This document shows, one piece after another, positions 33,920-43,645 of a stretch of DNA of 64,000 nt. Position 1 is the first letter of the stretch. Every line of letters starts with the position of its first letter. Made by a program: the position numbers and the translations under genes. The notes beneath the pieces were generated by a model. It did no database searches and was not told the origin of the DNA. It worked only from the letters and a program-made list of their open reading frames with translations. The stretch lies in contig JADKGC010000001.1 of NCBI GenBank assembly GCA_016717205.1, positions 806,001 through 870,000 on the forward strand, read 5' to 3'. Source of the stretch: Candidatus Flexifilum breve. GTDB lineage: Bacteria; Chloroflexota; Anaerolineae; Aggregatilineales; Phototrophicaceae.

Positions 33920-36662
33920 TTACCCCACCGAACCGCGACTCTTCAACCGCTCCTGAAGCGAGCGTTCGAATTGATCGCGAATCTCATCCGAAACGAGGCT
34001 TGCGCTGCGCCCGTAGCAGTAGCGGCTGTACTGACGGATTACCTCTGCCATTTCCTGATGCGCCGTTCGATGTTCTGGAAATGTTTTGAGCGTGAAGGGC
34101 ATCAACGACTGCCCGTTATTCATCATCTTGATGGCGACGTGGTACGCTGGCAGGTTAACCAGATCGTCCACGGTGAACACTGGATGCATCTCTCGAACCA
34201 GATGATCGGCGTCACGCAGCCCTACTTGAAAAGCGCAGATCGTACCCACGTTGCTCGTCACCGCTTCGCGCATGCTCTCACTAAGCTGAACCATGTATTG
34301 ATTCGCCAGCACCAATCCCAGCCCATACTTGCGCCCCTCGGACAGCATGGTTTCCAGACCGGATGCCGAGAAATTCTGGAACTCGTCAATGTACAGATAA
34401 AAAGGTACGCGGTCGGCGACCGATTGCTGCGTGCGTTCAAAGAACGAAATCAGCAACCGGGCGACCAGAATGAACCCAAGGAAGTGGCTGTTGAGCGCAC
34501 CTAAACGCCCCTTGGCGAGGTTCACCAGTAGTATTTTGCGGTTGTTAACCACGTCGGCAAAGTTCAAGGTGGTGCGGGATTGCCCGACGATATGACGCAC
34601 GATCGGATCGGTCACAAAACGGCTGAACTTGCTAGTGATGTAATCCAGCACTTCGCTCCGATGAAAATCCGATTGATTCTCAAATACGGTCTTCCAGTAG
34701 TTTTCCAGCACCACATCGCGCACGTGTTCACGCACCGATTTACCGTATTTGCTATCGGCGATCACGCGCAGCACATCGATGAGGGTCATGCCTTTGATGT
34801 GCATGGTCGTTTGCATGGCGCTGCGGACGGCTTGTTCAAAGCGTGGACCGACGATACCCAAGTGATTGGGATCATACATGCTGTACATGAGAGCGATAAA
34901 ATCTGCCACCGCCATGTTCTTCGCGACGACGCCTTCCACATCCAGTAGATTTATCCCCATTGGACGCGCGACATCGCCGGGATTGAACAGCAGTACATCT
35001 GGAGCGCGTTCGGGCGGAATTCGTGCCAGCATCGCCTCGATCAAGTCGCCGTGTGGATCAATAATGGCGATACCGTGCCCCTGCTCAATATCCTGCAAAG
35101 CTAGGTTTTGCAGCAAGGTGGTCTTCCCCGTGCCCGTGCGCCCCACGACGTAAACGTGGCGGGCGCGATCCGCATAGGTCAGCTTGACGAGGGCTTCCGC
35201 GTGCTGATGCCCCAGTGCTTCCCCGACAACGCAGCCATGTTCCGGCAGGTCGGAGGGGATGGCGGTATAGCGCAAAGATAGACGCGGCACGCCCGGCAGC
35301 CCCCCTGTGGTGCGCGGCAGTCGGGACACCATGCCCGCTTCCGTTCGCGTGAACAGATGTCGCAAGCGTTTTAATTCGGGCGGCGCTATCGTGCGGGGCG
35401 CGGGATCGGTGAGTTGCCCCCCCGATTCCGCAGCCTCTTCGAAAGTCGTAGGCGTGACATCAAAGTTTCCGACCCCCAGCAGCGTACGCCCCACCAGCAT
35501 CGCCAGCGGTGCGATATCGGCTTCCTGAGCCGCCGCTACGCGAATGCGCACTTCATAGGCTTCCGTTTTCAACTGCTCGACACGGTTGTGATACATTTCA
35601 GTTAGTTCAAGAAACTGAGCGTGCCCGCGCGAGAGTGCGCCTGTGCGGATGAAACTGGTATCCCATGCATCCGGAAGAACATCGTAGTTGAGCATCTGCT
35701 GGATATGTTCATGTTCCTCCAGTGTCAGGTAGCTAGGTCGCACGGTGATATCCACCATGCTCATCCCGTCTGACTGTACGAGATACCGCATCACATCATG
35801 AAACGTATAGAATGTGCCGTCGATAGGACGAGTGACATAAAGCTTGCGCTGGAGCAGCGTCACCATCTCTTCGCGTTTTTGCAGCAAAGCGGCGCTGCGC
35901 ATGCTGTTGGGTCCGAGGATGGCGGTCAGATGGCGCTCATTTTCGACGGGTTCAAACTGGTAGATTTCGGACATCGGCAGATGATGCAGCAGAACCCGGC
36001 TGAAGCCTTCAGCGGCAGTCTGCGCCATCTGCACCTCCGGCGCTTCAATCGTCACGATCATATAGAGAAAGAGACGCCCATCTTCACCGCAGTAACGCCA
36101 TGTGAAACGCGCGTCCAACGCCAGACTCAGACGATCCTGCCACAGCCGTAGAGTTTGAGAAAGCGTGCTGAGAAACGTTGCCCCTTCCTGTTCGACAGAA
36201 ACATTCTGCATCGGCACAATTCGCGCCTGCGCCAGACGATAGGCGAGATGCACATCCACCCAACCGTCGTCTTTTGTTTCGGTGAGCAAAGCCGCTTTGG
36301 TCGTCCATTTCGGTAGGTTAGCGCTGCTGACGGGCGGCGTCGCTGGGGGCAGATTGTGGACTTGGGCGCTGTAGTGCGCCAGCAGATCGCTTTCCAGTAC
36401 CTTGATTTCTGTGCGGGCGATTTGGCGCGCCACTGCGCTCAGGCTGTTATCAGTCATCAGGTGTTCAAGATGATTCAGCAGTTCGACCAGTTTCCCTTGC
36501 TGGCGTTGAAGGGTGATGTATCCGGCAAGCGCGCGCGCCTGCACATCATCGGCGGCGATTACAAACCCGGTGAGGGAAGGGCGGATGTGCCGCTGCGAGA
36601 ACCTCCGTTTTCTTGCGATCGTCGAGCGCTTGAATCTGGTTCAGGTCACCCCACTTAACCAT
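33920..36662 (-). CDS. VirD4/HerA-like DNA-translocase ATPase (apparent +1 frameshift near its start)
   Basis: The uninterrupted frame (33920-36544, 874 residues) holds a P-loop ATPase of the type IV secretion coupling/HerA class: HVYVVGRTGTGKTTLLQN (Walker A), IAIIDPHGDL, VPFYLYIDEFQNF (Walker B) and GLVLANQYMVQL. The N-terminal 400 residues form a helical and beta region without motif. The open frame begins at a GTG with no ribosome site. A better start is the ATG at 36662 (MVKWGDLNQIQALDDRKK), which overlaps the stop of the TPR gene, but reaching the ATPase frame from there needs a +1 shift near AAGAAAACGG at about 36606-36615. There is no conjugation gene set nearby, so a DNA-processing or defence role is possible. 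Confidence 0.8.
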
Positions 36663-37644
36663 CTTGTTCCTCCTGTCCAGCGGCCTCGTCGAAAGGAAGC
36701 AGTTGTTTGTAGTAATGGTAGGCTTGCTCAATGTCTCCTTGAAGTAGAGCAATTTCCGCCAACCGTAAACGCCAACCCTCAGACAGGGTTTCCGGAGCAT
36801 AATCCGCGATGAGCCGGGCAGCTTGATCGAAATCCTGTTGACGGATCAGGCTGTCAATCCGTGCGACCAGTTTTTCCTGCACTTGGTGGGATAACGTCGT
36901 GTGTAAACGCTCTAGAACATGGTCGATGGCACGACCATGTTCAACCGCTTTTTGATAGAGCGCAAAAGCGATTAAGGGCTCTTCCTTTTCTTCATAGATT
37001 TCGCCCATCAGTTCGTAAATTTCGCCGACGAATGCGTTCGTGTCCTCTAGGTGGTGGAGCGCGGCATTCAGCCCGCCTATCGCGCATTCTGTCCACTCGA
37101 CATACTGGTCGTCCTTCACCGGTTCCACAATATCTCGATTAGGTGGTGCGCTGGGGGTTACCTTTAGGGCGCTGCGGAGAATTTGGAAAGGTGATGTGTT
37201 TTCTGCACCGGAGTTCGTAGGGTGCAGTTTGCGCGCTTCCAGATATGCTATCCCCTGCGTGAAGAAGACGATTGGGAAATATGACCCGAGGATGACCAAC
37301 TCATTTAGCTTTCGCAGTGGCTCAACGACTTCGGCGCGGGTTCTGCACTGTCCGAGCTGATGTTTGATCTCGTCCAGCTTCGCGTGCAAATGTTCCTCAA
37401 CCGTTTCGCGGGTTGTTTTATAAACGTCGTTATCGATGCTGGACAGCGTGACGAGTGACTCCTGAATCAATTCCGGTTGCCGCAAATCGGGCAGCAGTAC
37501 GGACAGTCGGAGCAGATGCGCATCAACCGAATCATGCGCTTCAAGGATCCTGTTCAGTTCCTCAAGGGCTTCCGCGGTTTTGTCTTCCGCCAGATACAGC
37601 TTCACCTGTTCCAATTGCGGTTCGAGGGAGTTAATCTGAATCAT
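36655..37644 (-). CDS. TPR-like helical repeat protein
   Basis: Taken from the ATG at 37644 (the frame extends to 37815 without a better ribosome site), giving about 329 residues. Helical hairpins of tetratricopeptide type recur: QLEQVKLYLAEDKTAEALEE, LMGEIYEEKEEPLIAFALYQ, LRLAEIALLQGDIEQAYHYY. No enzyme motif is seen. Its stop overlaps the probable ATG of the ATPase gene, so the two are likely translated together and may act as a complex. Confidence 0.65.
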   Translation of the reverse strand: MIQINSLEPQLEQVKLYLAEDKTAEALEELNRILEAHDSVDAHLLRLSVLLPDLRQPELIQESLVTLSSIDNDVYKTTRETVEEHLHAKLDEIKHQLGQCRTRAEVVEPLRKLNELVILGSYFPIVFFTQGIAYLEARKLHPTNSGAENTSPFQILRSALKVTPSAPPNRDIVEPVKDDQYVEWTECAIGGLNAALHHLEDTNAFVGEIYELMGEIYEEKEEPLIAFALYQKAVEHGRAIDHVLERLHTTLSHQVQEKLVARIDSLIRQQDFDQAARLIADYAPETLSEGWRLRLAEIALLQGDIEQAYHYYKQLLPFDEAAGQEEQDG

Positions 37645-37986
37645 TGAGTAACTGCTTCCCCTTAGTTCTACGCTAACGACGCCTGACCGCTGCGCATGGA
37701 CGCGCGGCGAGAGTAACGCGTACACAGTCTGATAGAGCGTAATGTCATACGCAAGAGTCTGTAAGCGTGATGAAACTCTATTAATTACTTTAGTGACATA
37801 TGCTGTCGAGGTCAAATAGCTTGATCTACCCCCGGTGGGGCTACTTGCGCTCTCTGAGCTGAATTCAACTGCAAACGAAGCTAAAATGCATCACTTCATG
37901 ACCATCCCCTGCAACAACGAGAATTATCAATGTAACTTCAAGCTCTACGCTCAGCCATCTACCAAGCGCTCACTCGCCTTCTCAAC

Positions 37987-39050
37987 GTGCTCGAGCGATC
38001 CGTCAAGCAATGCTTCCAACCTGCCAAACCTCACCTCATCGGCGGCATGCTTGCAGACATCAAGCGCAGTAAGTCCGAGCTGATCGTGGAAAACGCCTTT
38101 TTGCGCCAACAGTTGATCGTGCTGCAACGTCAAACTAAGCGTCCGGTTCTTACTCCGCGCGACCGCGGACTCCTCGTCTTACTCGCGAGTCGTTTCCCAC
38201 GATGGCGAGAGGCGCTGATGATTGTCAAACCAGACACGTTGCGTGGTTGGCATCGCCAAGGTTTCCGGTTATTCTGGCGTTACAAGTCCAATGCCAGAAC
38301 GCCCAGCCTCGGGTTCCTGAAGCCGTGATCGTGCTCATGCATGCCATGACACTCGACAATCGCTTGTGGGGATCAAAACGCATTCGGGATGAACTGCGAA
38401 AATTGGGCTATCACTTAACTAAACGTACCATAGCCAAGTACATTCGCCAAGTTCGACCAACTCCACCGCCGCGAACCCCCGATCAGACGTGGGGCAGTTT
38501 TCTGAAGAATCATGCGTCTGAGATCTGGGCGTGCGATTTCCTCCAGACCTATGACCTTTGGTTTCGGACCCTTTTTGTCTTCTTCATCATCGAATTGGGT
38601 TCCCGTCGCATCGTTCATTTTGCCGTGACTCCCATCCAACCGACGCATGGATTGCTCAACAAGTACGCGAAGCAACGCCTTTAGACACACGTCCTCAGTT
38701 CTTGATTCGCGACAATGATCGGAAATATGGTGCCGAATTCCAGCGTGCTGCTAGTGGCATTGAGATCCTGCGCACCCCGATTCGCGCTCCCAAAGCCAAT
38801 GCCGTCTGTGAGCGCTTTGTGGGGAGTGTGCGCCGCGAATGCTTGGATCACCTGATCGTTCTGAACGAGCGTCACTTATATCGAATGATCAAGGAGTACG
38901 TTACCTACTTTAATTCGGCTCGACCTCATCAAGGCATCACCGGCCAGATACCAAACCCTTCGCCCAGCTCAGTTTCTGAGACCGTATCTGGAGGTCAAAT
39001 CACCGCATTTCCCGTACTTGGCGGGTTGCATCACGACTATCGACGGACGG
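37987..39050 (+). pseudogene. Degenerate integrase-core (DDE) transposase, IS3/IS481-like
   Basis: Three frames in order carry one transposase. Frame 1 has LIVENAFLRQQLIVLQRQ and IVKPDTLRGWHRQGFRLFW, frame 3 has NRLWGSKRIRDELRKLGYHL and EIWACDFLQTYDLWFRTLF, and frame 2 has TRPQFLIRDNDRKYG and NAVCERFVGSVRRECLDHLI. The DDE residues are recognisable in ACDF, RDND and CERF. Frameshifts lie near 38320 and 38645. It is immobile in this form. No terminal repeats were found. Confidence 0.85.
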
Positions 39051-39531
39051 CAGTATTCAGGAGTTTTGGCACGTCGCAGAAGGCGAGGATCGCAAGATCC
39101 TTGCGCACAGTCTCTTCGATGAAATCACTTACGACATGAGCACCAAGCGCATAGTTGATTTCAAAGTCAAGGTTTGGGCGGAACGCTTCCTAGTGATGCG
39201 GGCAGCTCTATACGAGGATCAAATGGGGGAAGAAATGAAAAACCGCTTCAACAGCGGCGCTTCAAGTGAGGTATCGTATTTTGACCCTAACGGACTTCGA
39301 CATCACCCGTTTACCCTCGATCAACGGTGCCATCGAACGTGTAATCGAGCAACTTTACGCCGGAATTTCTGCCTTTCGCAACCAGTGTCTGTGAAACACT
39401 TATCAAAATCCGAAAGGAATACTGAAATCTGCGAACGCTATTGGGATGGCGAAACGCTCGAAGAAATCGCAGAAGATTTCCACCTCTCACACCAGCGCGT
39501 ACACGAGATCATACTTCGCTGGTGTGATTAA
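39045..39531 (+). pseudogene. C-terminal remnant of a second large serine recombinase
   Basis: The frame through 39136-39531, extended back to about 39045, reads LAHSLFDEITYD, KRIVDFKVKVWAERFLVMRA, YFDPNGL and an HTH tail NTEICERYWDGETLEEIAED. These align in order with the C-terminus of the recombinase at 8055 (LARGLFQYLVYD, QQIVDFRLHPWADQYLILRA, HDPNGA, RDEAIRCRYAKGESISDLAR). The catalytic part is absent; the degenerate transposase abuts it on the left and an IS element on the right. It is evidence of an older related element. Confidence 0.75.
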
Positions 39532-40414
39532 GAAGCCATTTGAAAATTAGGCGGTGAGGGCTTTGAGGAGGCGTTGAATCGAGGCAAGCCAAATCATGCC
39601 CTCACTACTCTGCATACATTCCTCGTAGTCTTTGCTGAGACGACGGGAATGGCCGAACCAAGCAAAGGTGCGCTCAACGACCCAACGGCGAGGGAGAACC
39701 CGAAATCCTGGCTGGTCGTTGGGTGGGGAAACAATCTGCAACACCGTTTGACACTCGGTGAGACACCAGTCAACCAGCGGACCGCGATAGGCTCCATCTG
39801 CCCAAATGAGCCGTAACCGCCGCTTCAACATCGGCGGCAAGCGTTGGAGCACCTGTCTCGCTCCGACGCGGTCATGCAGATTGGCGGGTTGAACCACTAA
39901 TGTGAGTAGCTGCCCCATCGTATCGACTAAAATATGGCGTTTACGCCCCTTCACCTTTTTGCCCGGGTCATAGCCGCGCACACCACCCACTTCCGTGGTT
40001 TTCACACTTTGGCTATCCAGAATGGCCGCCGTTGGATGGACCGGACGCCCCTTGGCGTGACGCTGCTCGTAGCGTAAAGCGCGATGAATCGTTTCCCATG
40101 TGCCATCCTTGCACCATTTCCGAAAGTGGTAGTACACACTTTGAAACGGTGGATAATCTTTGGGCAAGTTCGCCCACTGGCAACCCGTTTTCACCACGTA
40201 CAACATGGCATTGACCGCCTGACGTAAGTCAATTGTCAGCGGACGGCCACGCCCCCCGCGTTTGAGCGGGAGCAACGATTGTAACTTCGCCCATGCGGCA
40301 TCACTGAGATCACTGGTATAGCCGTTTTTTTGTGCGACACTTGCATTTCCTGTTCGGTTCGGAATGGGTGGGTGGTACCTCCATTCTACCGAACAGGATT
40401 TTTCAAATGGCTTC
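39532..40414 (-). mobile_element. IS5-family insertion sequence with intact ends
   Basis: GAAGCCATTTGAAAA at 39532 is repeated in inverted orientation at the right end (up to 40414). The element is flanked by the direct repeat TAA (39529-39531 and 40415-40417), as expected for IS5-type target duplication. The left TAA doubles as the stop codon of the recombinase remnant. Length is 883 bp. The intact ends and target duplication suggest recent insertion. Confidence 0.88.
39547..40346 (-). CDS. IS5-family transposase (probable -1 frameshift at A7)
   Basis: The long frame (39547-40275) encodes a DDE transposase: ILDSQSVKTTEVGG, KRHILVDTMGQLL, LIWADGAYRG and RRWVVERTFAWFG are IS5 signatures. Its own start would be a TTG inside the N-terminal domain. 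The expected N-terminus (NGYTSDLSDAAWAKLQSLLP) lies upstream in the same frame without an ATG. An ATG at 40346 (MQVSHKK) enters this frame by a -1 slip on a run of seven A. Programmed frameshifting is common in insertion sequences. Simple decay is the alternative. Confidence 0.8.
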
Positions 40415-40548
40415 TAAGACAAGCTCCTAAACCACTTCCACCTTGATGTGCCCGCATTTGCCCTATTTTCTCTCGCGATCAGAGTTTTTTGGCGCTATGG
40501 GTACCATAAAGCGTAGTTTCTCACTTAATGCGCACAAAGACCCCACAA

Positions 40549-41301
40549 CTAGGTTTCCTTTGTCCACTCTCCAAGGTCGGTGCTATATCTCCAAGGGGAT
40601 GAACTATCTCGAAGGACAATTGATGGAACATATGCAGTACGTAAACCCGCAATAAATATGACCGTTTCCACAATTTCCGAAGATTGGATAAGGTCTGCCT
40701 CTCCTAGAACCAGACTTGCTTCATCATTTACTGATTCTCTACTTCTTACTTGACCGATATAAAGGGTTGTCGTATATATATTGAATCTCTTTAATTCATT
40801 GTTTAGTCCTTGTTGCAACCCGATTAGTGCGTATTTTGCGGAACTGAATGGGCTCGGACCTATCGCATTAGGTAACGCCCAAGTTGTGTTAGCGATAAAT
40901 ATTCGAGCCCCATTTGCACCCTTAAGCAAAGGTATTAATTTCTTAGTCAAAAGCAAAGTTCCGAAAAAAGTGATATCCGCAAATGCATGCAGCATTTCTA
41001 CCGAAACATTCTCTAGTGTATCGGCTGAAAATGGAGATGCCCCATGCCAAACAAGGTGTAGTCTATCAAAGTGTTGAGTGATTGTTGCAACAGTTTCTTC
41101 CACATCGCTCGTTTTTGAAATGTCAGCTTCGATAACTAGGACTCGTTTAGCACTACCTAATAACTCACGCGTTTCATGTAATCCGGCTTTACCTCGTGCT
41201 AACAGGATGACATTATATCCTGCTTGGGCGAGCCCAATTGACACAGCCCGACCAAGACCATAACTTGCGCCAACAATTAGGGCATTTTTCTCGGAATCCA
41301 T
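40549..41301 (-). CDS. Short-chain dehydrogenase paralogue 1 (catalytic Tyr replaced by Phe)
   Basis: The start is the ATG at 41301 (GGAG 10 bases upstream). It is a 250-residue SDR with an intact nucleotide motif, ALIVGASYGLG (residues 7-17). The active-site YxxxK reads FSSAKYAL, so the catalytic Tyr is Phe, and the NNAG motif reads WHGAS. It may bind NAD(P)H and substrate without normal reduction, or use another residue. It is the leftmost gene of the AT-rich island, next to the IS5 insertion, and is divergent from SDR 2. Confidence 0.8.
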   Translation of the reverse strand: MDSEKNALIVGASYGLGRAVSIGLAQAGYNVILLARGKAGLHETRELLGSAKRVLVIEADISKTSDVEETVATITQHFDRLHLVWHGASPFSADTLENVSVEMLHAFADITFFGTLLLTKKLIPLLKGANGARIFIANTTWALPNAIGPSPFSSAKYALIGLQQGLNNELKRFNIYTTTLYIGQVRSRESVNDEASLVLGEADLIQSSEIVETVIFIAGLRTAYVPSIVLRDSSSPWRYSTDLGEWTKET

Positions 41302-41511
41302 TATGTCGTATCTCCATCCACCTATGCATAGCACACATATCTCTTACAAATGGAACTGAGTTAAATCGATGTATGAATTGATACTCTTATATCTATCGGT
41401 AAATTGTAACGATGTTTGCTTCAAATCAGCCAGTCCTAGCAGTTCAGATCAAGTTCGAAGTTTCATTTCTTCGCACAAATCTTGGCCCGATTAGGAAAAC
41501 AGGCGTGAACC

Positions 41512-41533
41512 ATAACCTATTCAAGGTTATAAT
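41512..41533 (+). promoter_or_regulatory. Dyad overlapping the putative -10 of SDR paralogue 2
   Basis: ATAACCT (41512) and AGGTTAT (41524-41530) are perfect inverted arms with a 5-bp spacer. The right arm overlaps a TATAAT at 41528-41533, with a weak GTGAAC 17 bp upstream. The arrangement fits a repressor operator on a promoter reading into the gene at 41651. The rest of the 349-bp divergent space (41302-41650) shows nothing else. Confidence 0.5.
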
Positions 41534-41650
41534 ATAAGGAAAAGCGGTCTCAATGAACAAATACTTTTGGACTACATCTCATAAAGAAGACTGAAAAGTG
41601 ATGGTTGATAATCTACGTGCAAAGTTGAAGTGTAGATTTGAATACGAAAA

Positions 41651-42445
41651 GTGAATGGAGATCTAGACGCAGTGGATCTAAAAAAGACTCGTGCATTGGT
41701 AGTAAATTGTGAAAACAAATTGGCTGCTGTGATTGCGTTGTCATTAGCTGCAAATGGCGCAGAGGTAATTACTCATTACAGAAGCATCTCTGGGCAAGTA
41801 ACAGAGCTAATGAGAGAACTGGAAACCATCGGACGCAATACTTCAACGATTGTGTCAACGTTATTTGACGAAGCAGAAATTGCGAAGGTTTTCAAAGAAC
41901 TAGATGAACATTCTAAATACCCTGATTTAATAATCAATATAATGGATACACCTGCAGCTTCTCACCTAGACGATACCGGTTTCAGTAAATGGCATAAGGC
42001 TACGACTAGTAACCTACTCTCATGTTTCTTGTTGACTCGACTCTCTGTGCGAGGGAAGTTGACAGAGACAAGAGCAACGCCTGCGCTAGTCTTGCATGTA
42101 ATGAACACAGAATTTTTGAGAATAGATACTGAGCGTATTCGAGTTGGGTTCAGTGAAACCGGTTTGTTTGCATTTATTCGGCGAGCAGCAGTCGAATATG
42201 CACCATCTGTTCGGGTTAACGGCATCGTGCTTGGTGAACTTGATATCACCAAATTAGATGAACAGAGCGAAGGAAAGAAAGACAAGATTTCCCCTCTCAA
42301 CCCACTTAAATTGGTTGGTAATACCAGTCAACTGGCGGAATTTATACTGAGTTTAGCTACAAATGACTTCATAACGGGAGCAATTATTCCAGTCGATGGA
42401 GGTTTGCACCTAGTAGGCTCCGTCGAATCTAAACTCAATAGTTAA
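41651..42445 (+). CDS. SDR-fold paralogue 2 lacking cofactor and catalytic motifs
   Basis: A 264-residue protein recognisable as SDR from the C-terminal pattern RAAVEYAPSVRVNGIVLGEL and FITGAIIPVDGGLHLVGS. The glycine motif is gone (ALVVNCENKLAAV in place of TGxxxGxG), and the YxxxK region reads FSETGLFAF, losing both Tyr and Lys. The frame is nevertheless intact. It probably is not a dehydrogenase, and may be a structural partner of a paralogue. The start codon at 41651 reads ATG, GTG and TTG alternatives being possible. Confidence 0.7.
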   Translation: MNGDLDAVDLKKTRALVVNCENKLAAVIALSLAANGAEVITHYRSISGQVTELMRELETIGRNTSTIVSTLFDEAEIAKVFKELDEHSKYPDLIINIMDTPAASHLDDTGFSKWHKATTSNLLSCFLLTRLSVRGKLTETRATPALVLHVMNTEFLRIDTERIRVGFSETGLFAFIRRAAVEYAPSVRVNGIVLGELDITKLDEQSEGKKDKISPLNPLKLVGNTSQLAEFILSLATNDFITGAIIPVDGGLHLVGSVESKLNS

Positions 42446-42493
42446 GGAATGATAGGGAATATTTACCATCTATAAGAGTAATAAAAAGCTGGA

Positions 42494-42824
42494 GTGGTTG
42501 TTTCTACTCCGGGGCGCACCGAACTCCTTCGCAGTGGCAATGGTCCCGAAGTTGTCGCTTATGCCCTTCGGCAGTGGCTGCAGGACCAGGCATGCAAGAC
42601 AATGTACATCAAACCCGCCAGTCCGTCCGTTTATCGAGAGTTTCAATGGTACGTTTCGGGCTCAATGTCTCAACCACTCGCTTTTCACCGACGGTCACAA
42701 GGCGCAAATCGTCACTGAACAGTGGCGGCAGGAGTATAATCATCGGCGTCCACATAGTAGCCTCGGCTATCTTGCTCCGGCTGCCTTTACAGAACAGATT
42801 CGTCTCTCACTATCTGTGGTCTAG
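42494..42824 (+). pseudogene. IS3-type transposase C-terminal fragment
   Basis: Two frames carry adjoining parts of an integrase core: RTELLRSGNGPEVVAYALRQ then KTMYIKPASP, and after a frameshift near 42635, IESFNGTFRAQCLN and EYNHRRPHSSLGYLAPAAF. These match OrfB of IS3 elements around the last Asp and Glu of the DDE triad. The N-terminal part is missing. Confidence 0.85.
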
Positions 42825-42837
42825 TCATAGGGGGCAG

Positions 42838-43635
42838 ATCAGGACGGGATGAGTGGACGATGCAATTGCTGGGGGACAAACTGGTTGAGCTGAAGGTGGT
42901 CGAGTGCATCAGCGATGAAACGGTGCGACGGACGCTGAAAAAAACAAGCTCAAGCCGTGGCAACACGCGCAATGGTGTATCCCACAAGTAGATGCCGCGT
43001 TTGTGTGGCGCATGGAGGATGTATTGGATTTGTATGCGGAAGACTACAAACCGTGGCAACCGGTGGTGTGCTTCGATGAACGTCCGTGCCAACTCGTGGG
43101 GGATGTCCTCGAACCGCTGCCACGCCAACCGGGACGCGCCAAGCGTGTCGATTACGAATACGAGCGGCAGGGCGTGTGCAATGCCTTCCTGCTGTTCCAA
43201 CCGTTAGCAGGGTGGCGGGAGGTCAAAGTGACAGAGCGGCGCACCAAACGTGACTTTGCCTACTTGATGCGCGAGGTCGTCGATGTGTATTTCCCGCACG
43301 CTGAAACCATTCGGGTGGTGTTGGATAACCTGAACACGCATAGTCCCGCCTCCCTTTATGAAGTCTTTCCGCCAGAGGAAGCGCGGCGCTTGGTGAGCAA
43401 ACTTGAATTTCACTATACGCCCAAGCATGCCTCGTGGCTCAACATGGCGGAAATTGAATTCTCGGTGATGGTCAACCAGCGTTTGAAGCGGCGTATTCCT
43501 GATCAAGCGACCTTAACCACCGAATTGGCAGCCTATGCACGACAGCGCAACGATGCACAGGCAACCGTTCGCTGGCAATTCGATGTGCAGCAAGCTCGTA
43601 CCAAGCTCGGTCGTCTTTATCCGCAACTATCGTAG
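42838..43635 (+). pseudogene. IS630-type transposase, 5' truncated
   Basis: A first frame (WTMQLLGDKLVELKVVECIS then DETVRRTLKK) joins a second one (NKLKPWQHAQWCIPQVDAAF then MEDVLDLYAEDY, and onward to 43635) by a -1 shift at a run of seven A around 42937-42943. The second frame contains CFDERPCQL, VLDNLNTHSPASLYE and FHYTPKHASWLNMAEIEFSV, the IS630 DDE core. IS630 elements often use such slippery runs, but the N-terminal DNA-binding part is missing, so this copy is dead. It is fused to the IS3 fragment on its left. Confidence 0.85.
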
Positions 43636-43645
43636 TGGCGAGGTA

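Noticed and set aside
33971..34504. 177-codon plus-strand frame
   Set aside because: It is antisense to the Walker B region of the ATPase and has no motif of its own.
40443..40655. 70-codon plus-strand frame next to the IS5 element
   Set aside because: It is antisense to the end of SDR 1 and has no supporting signal.
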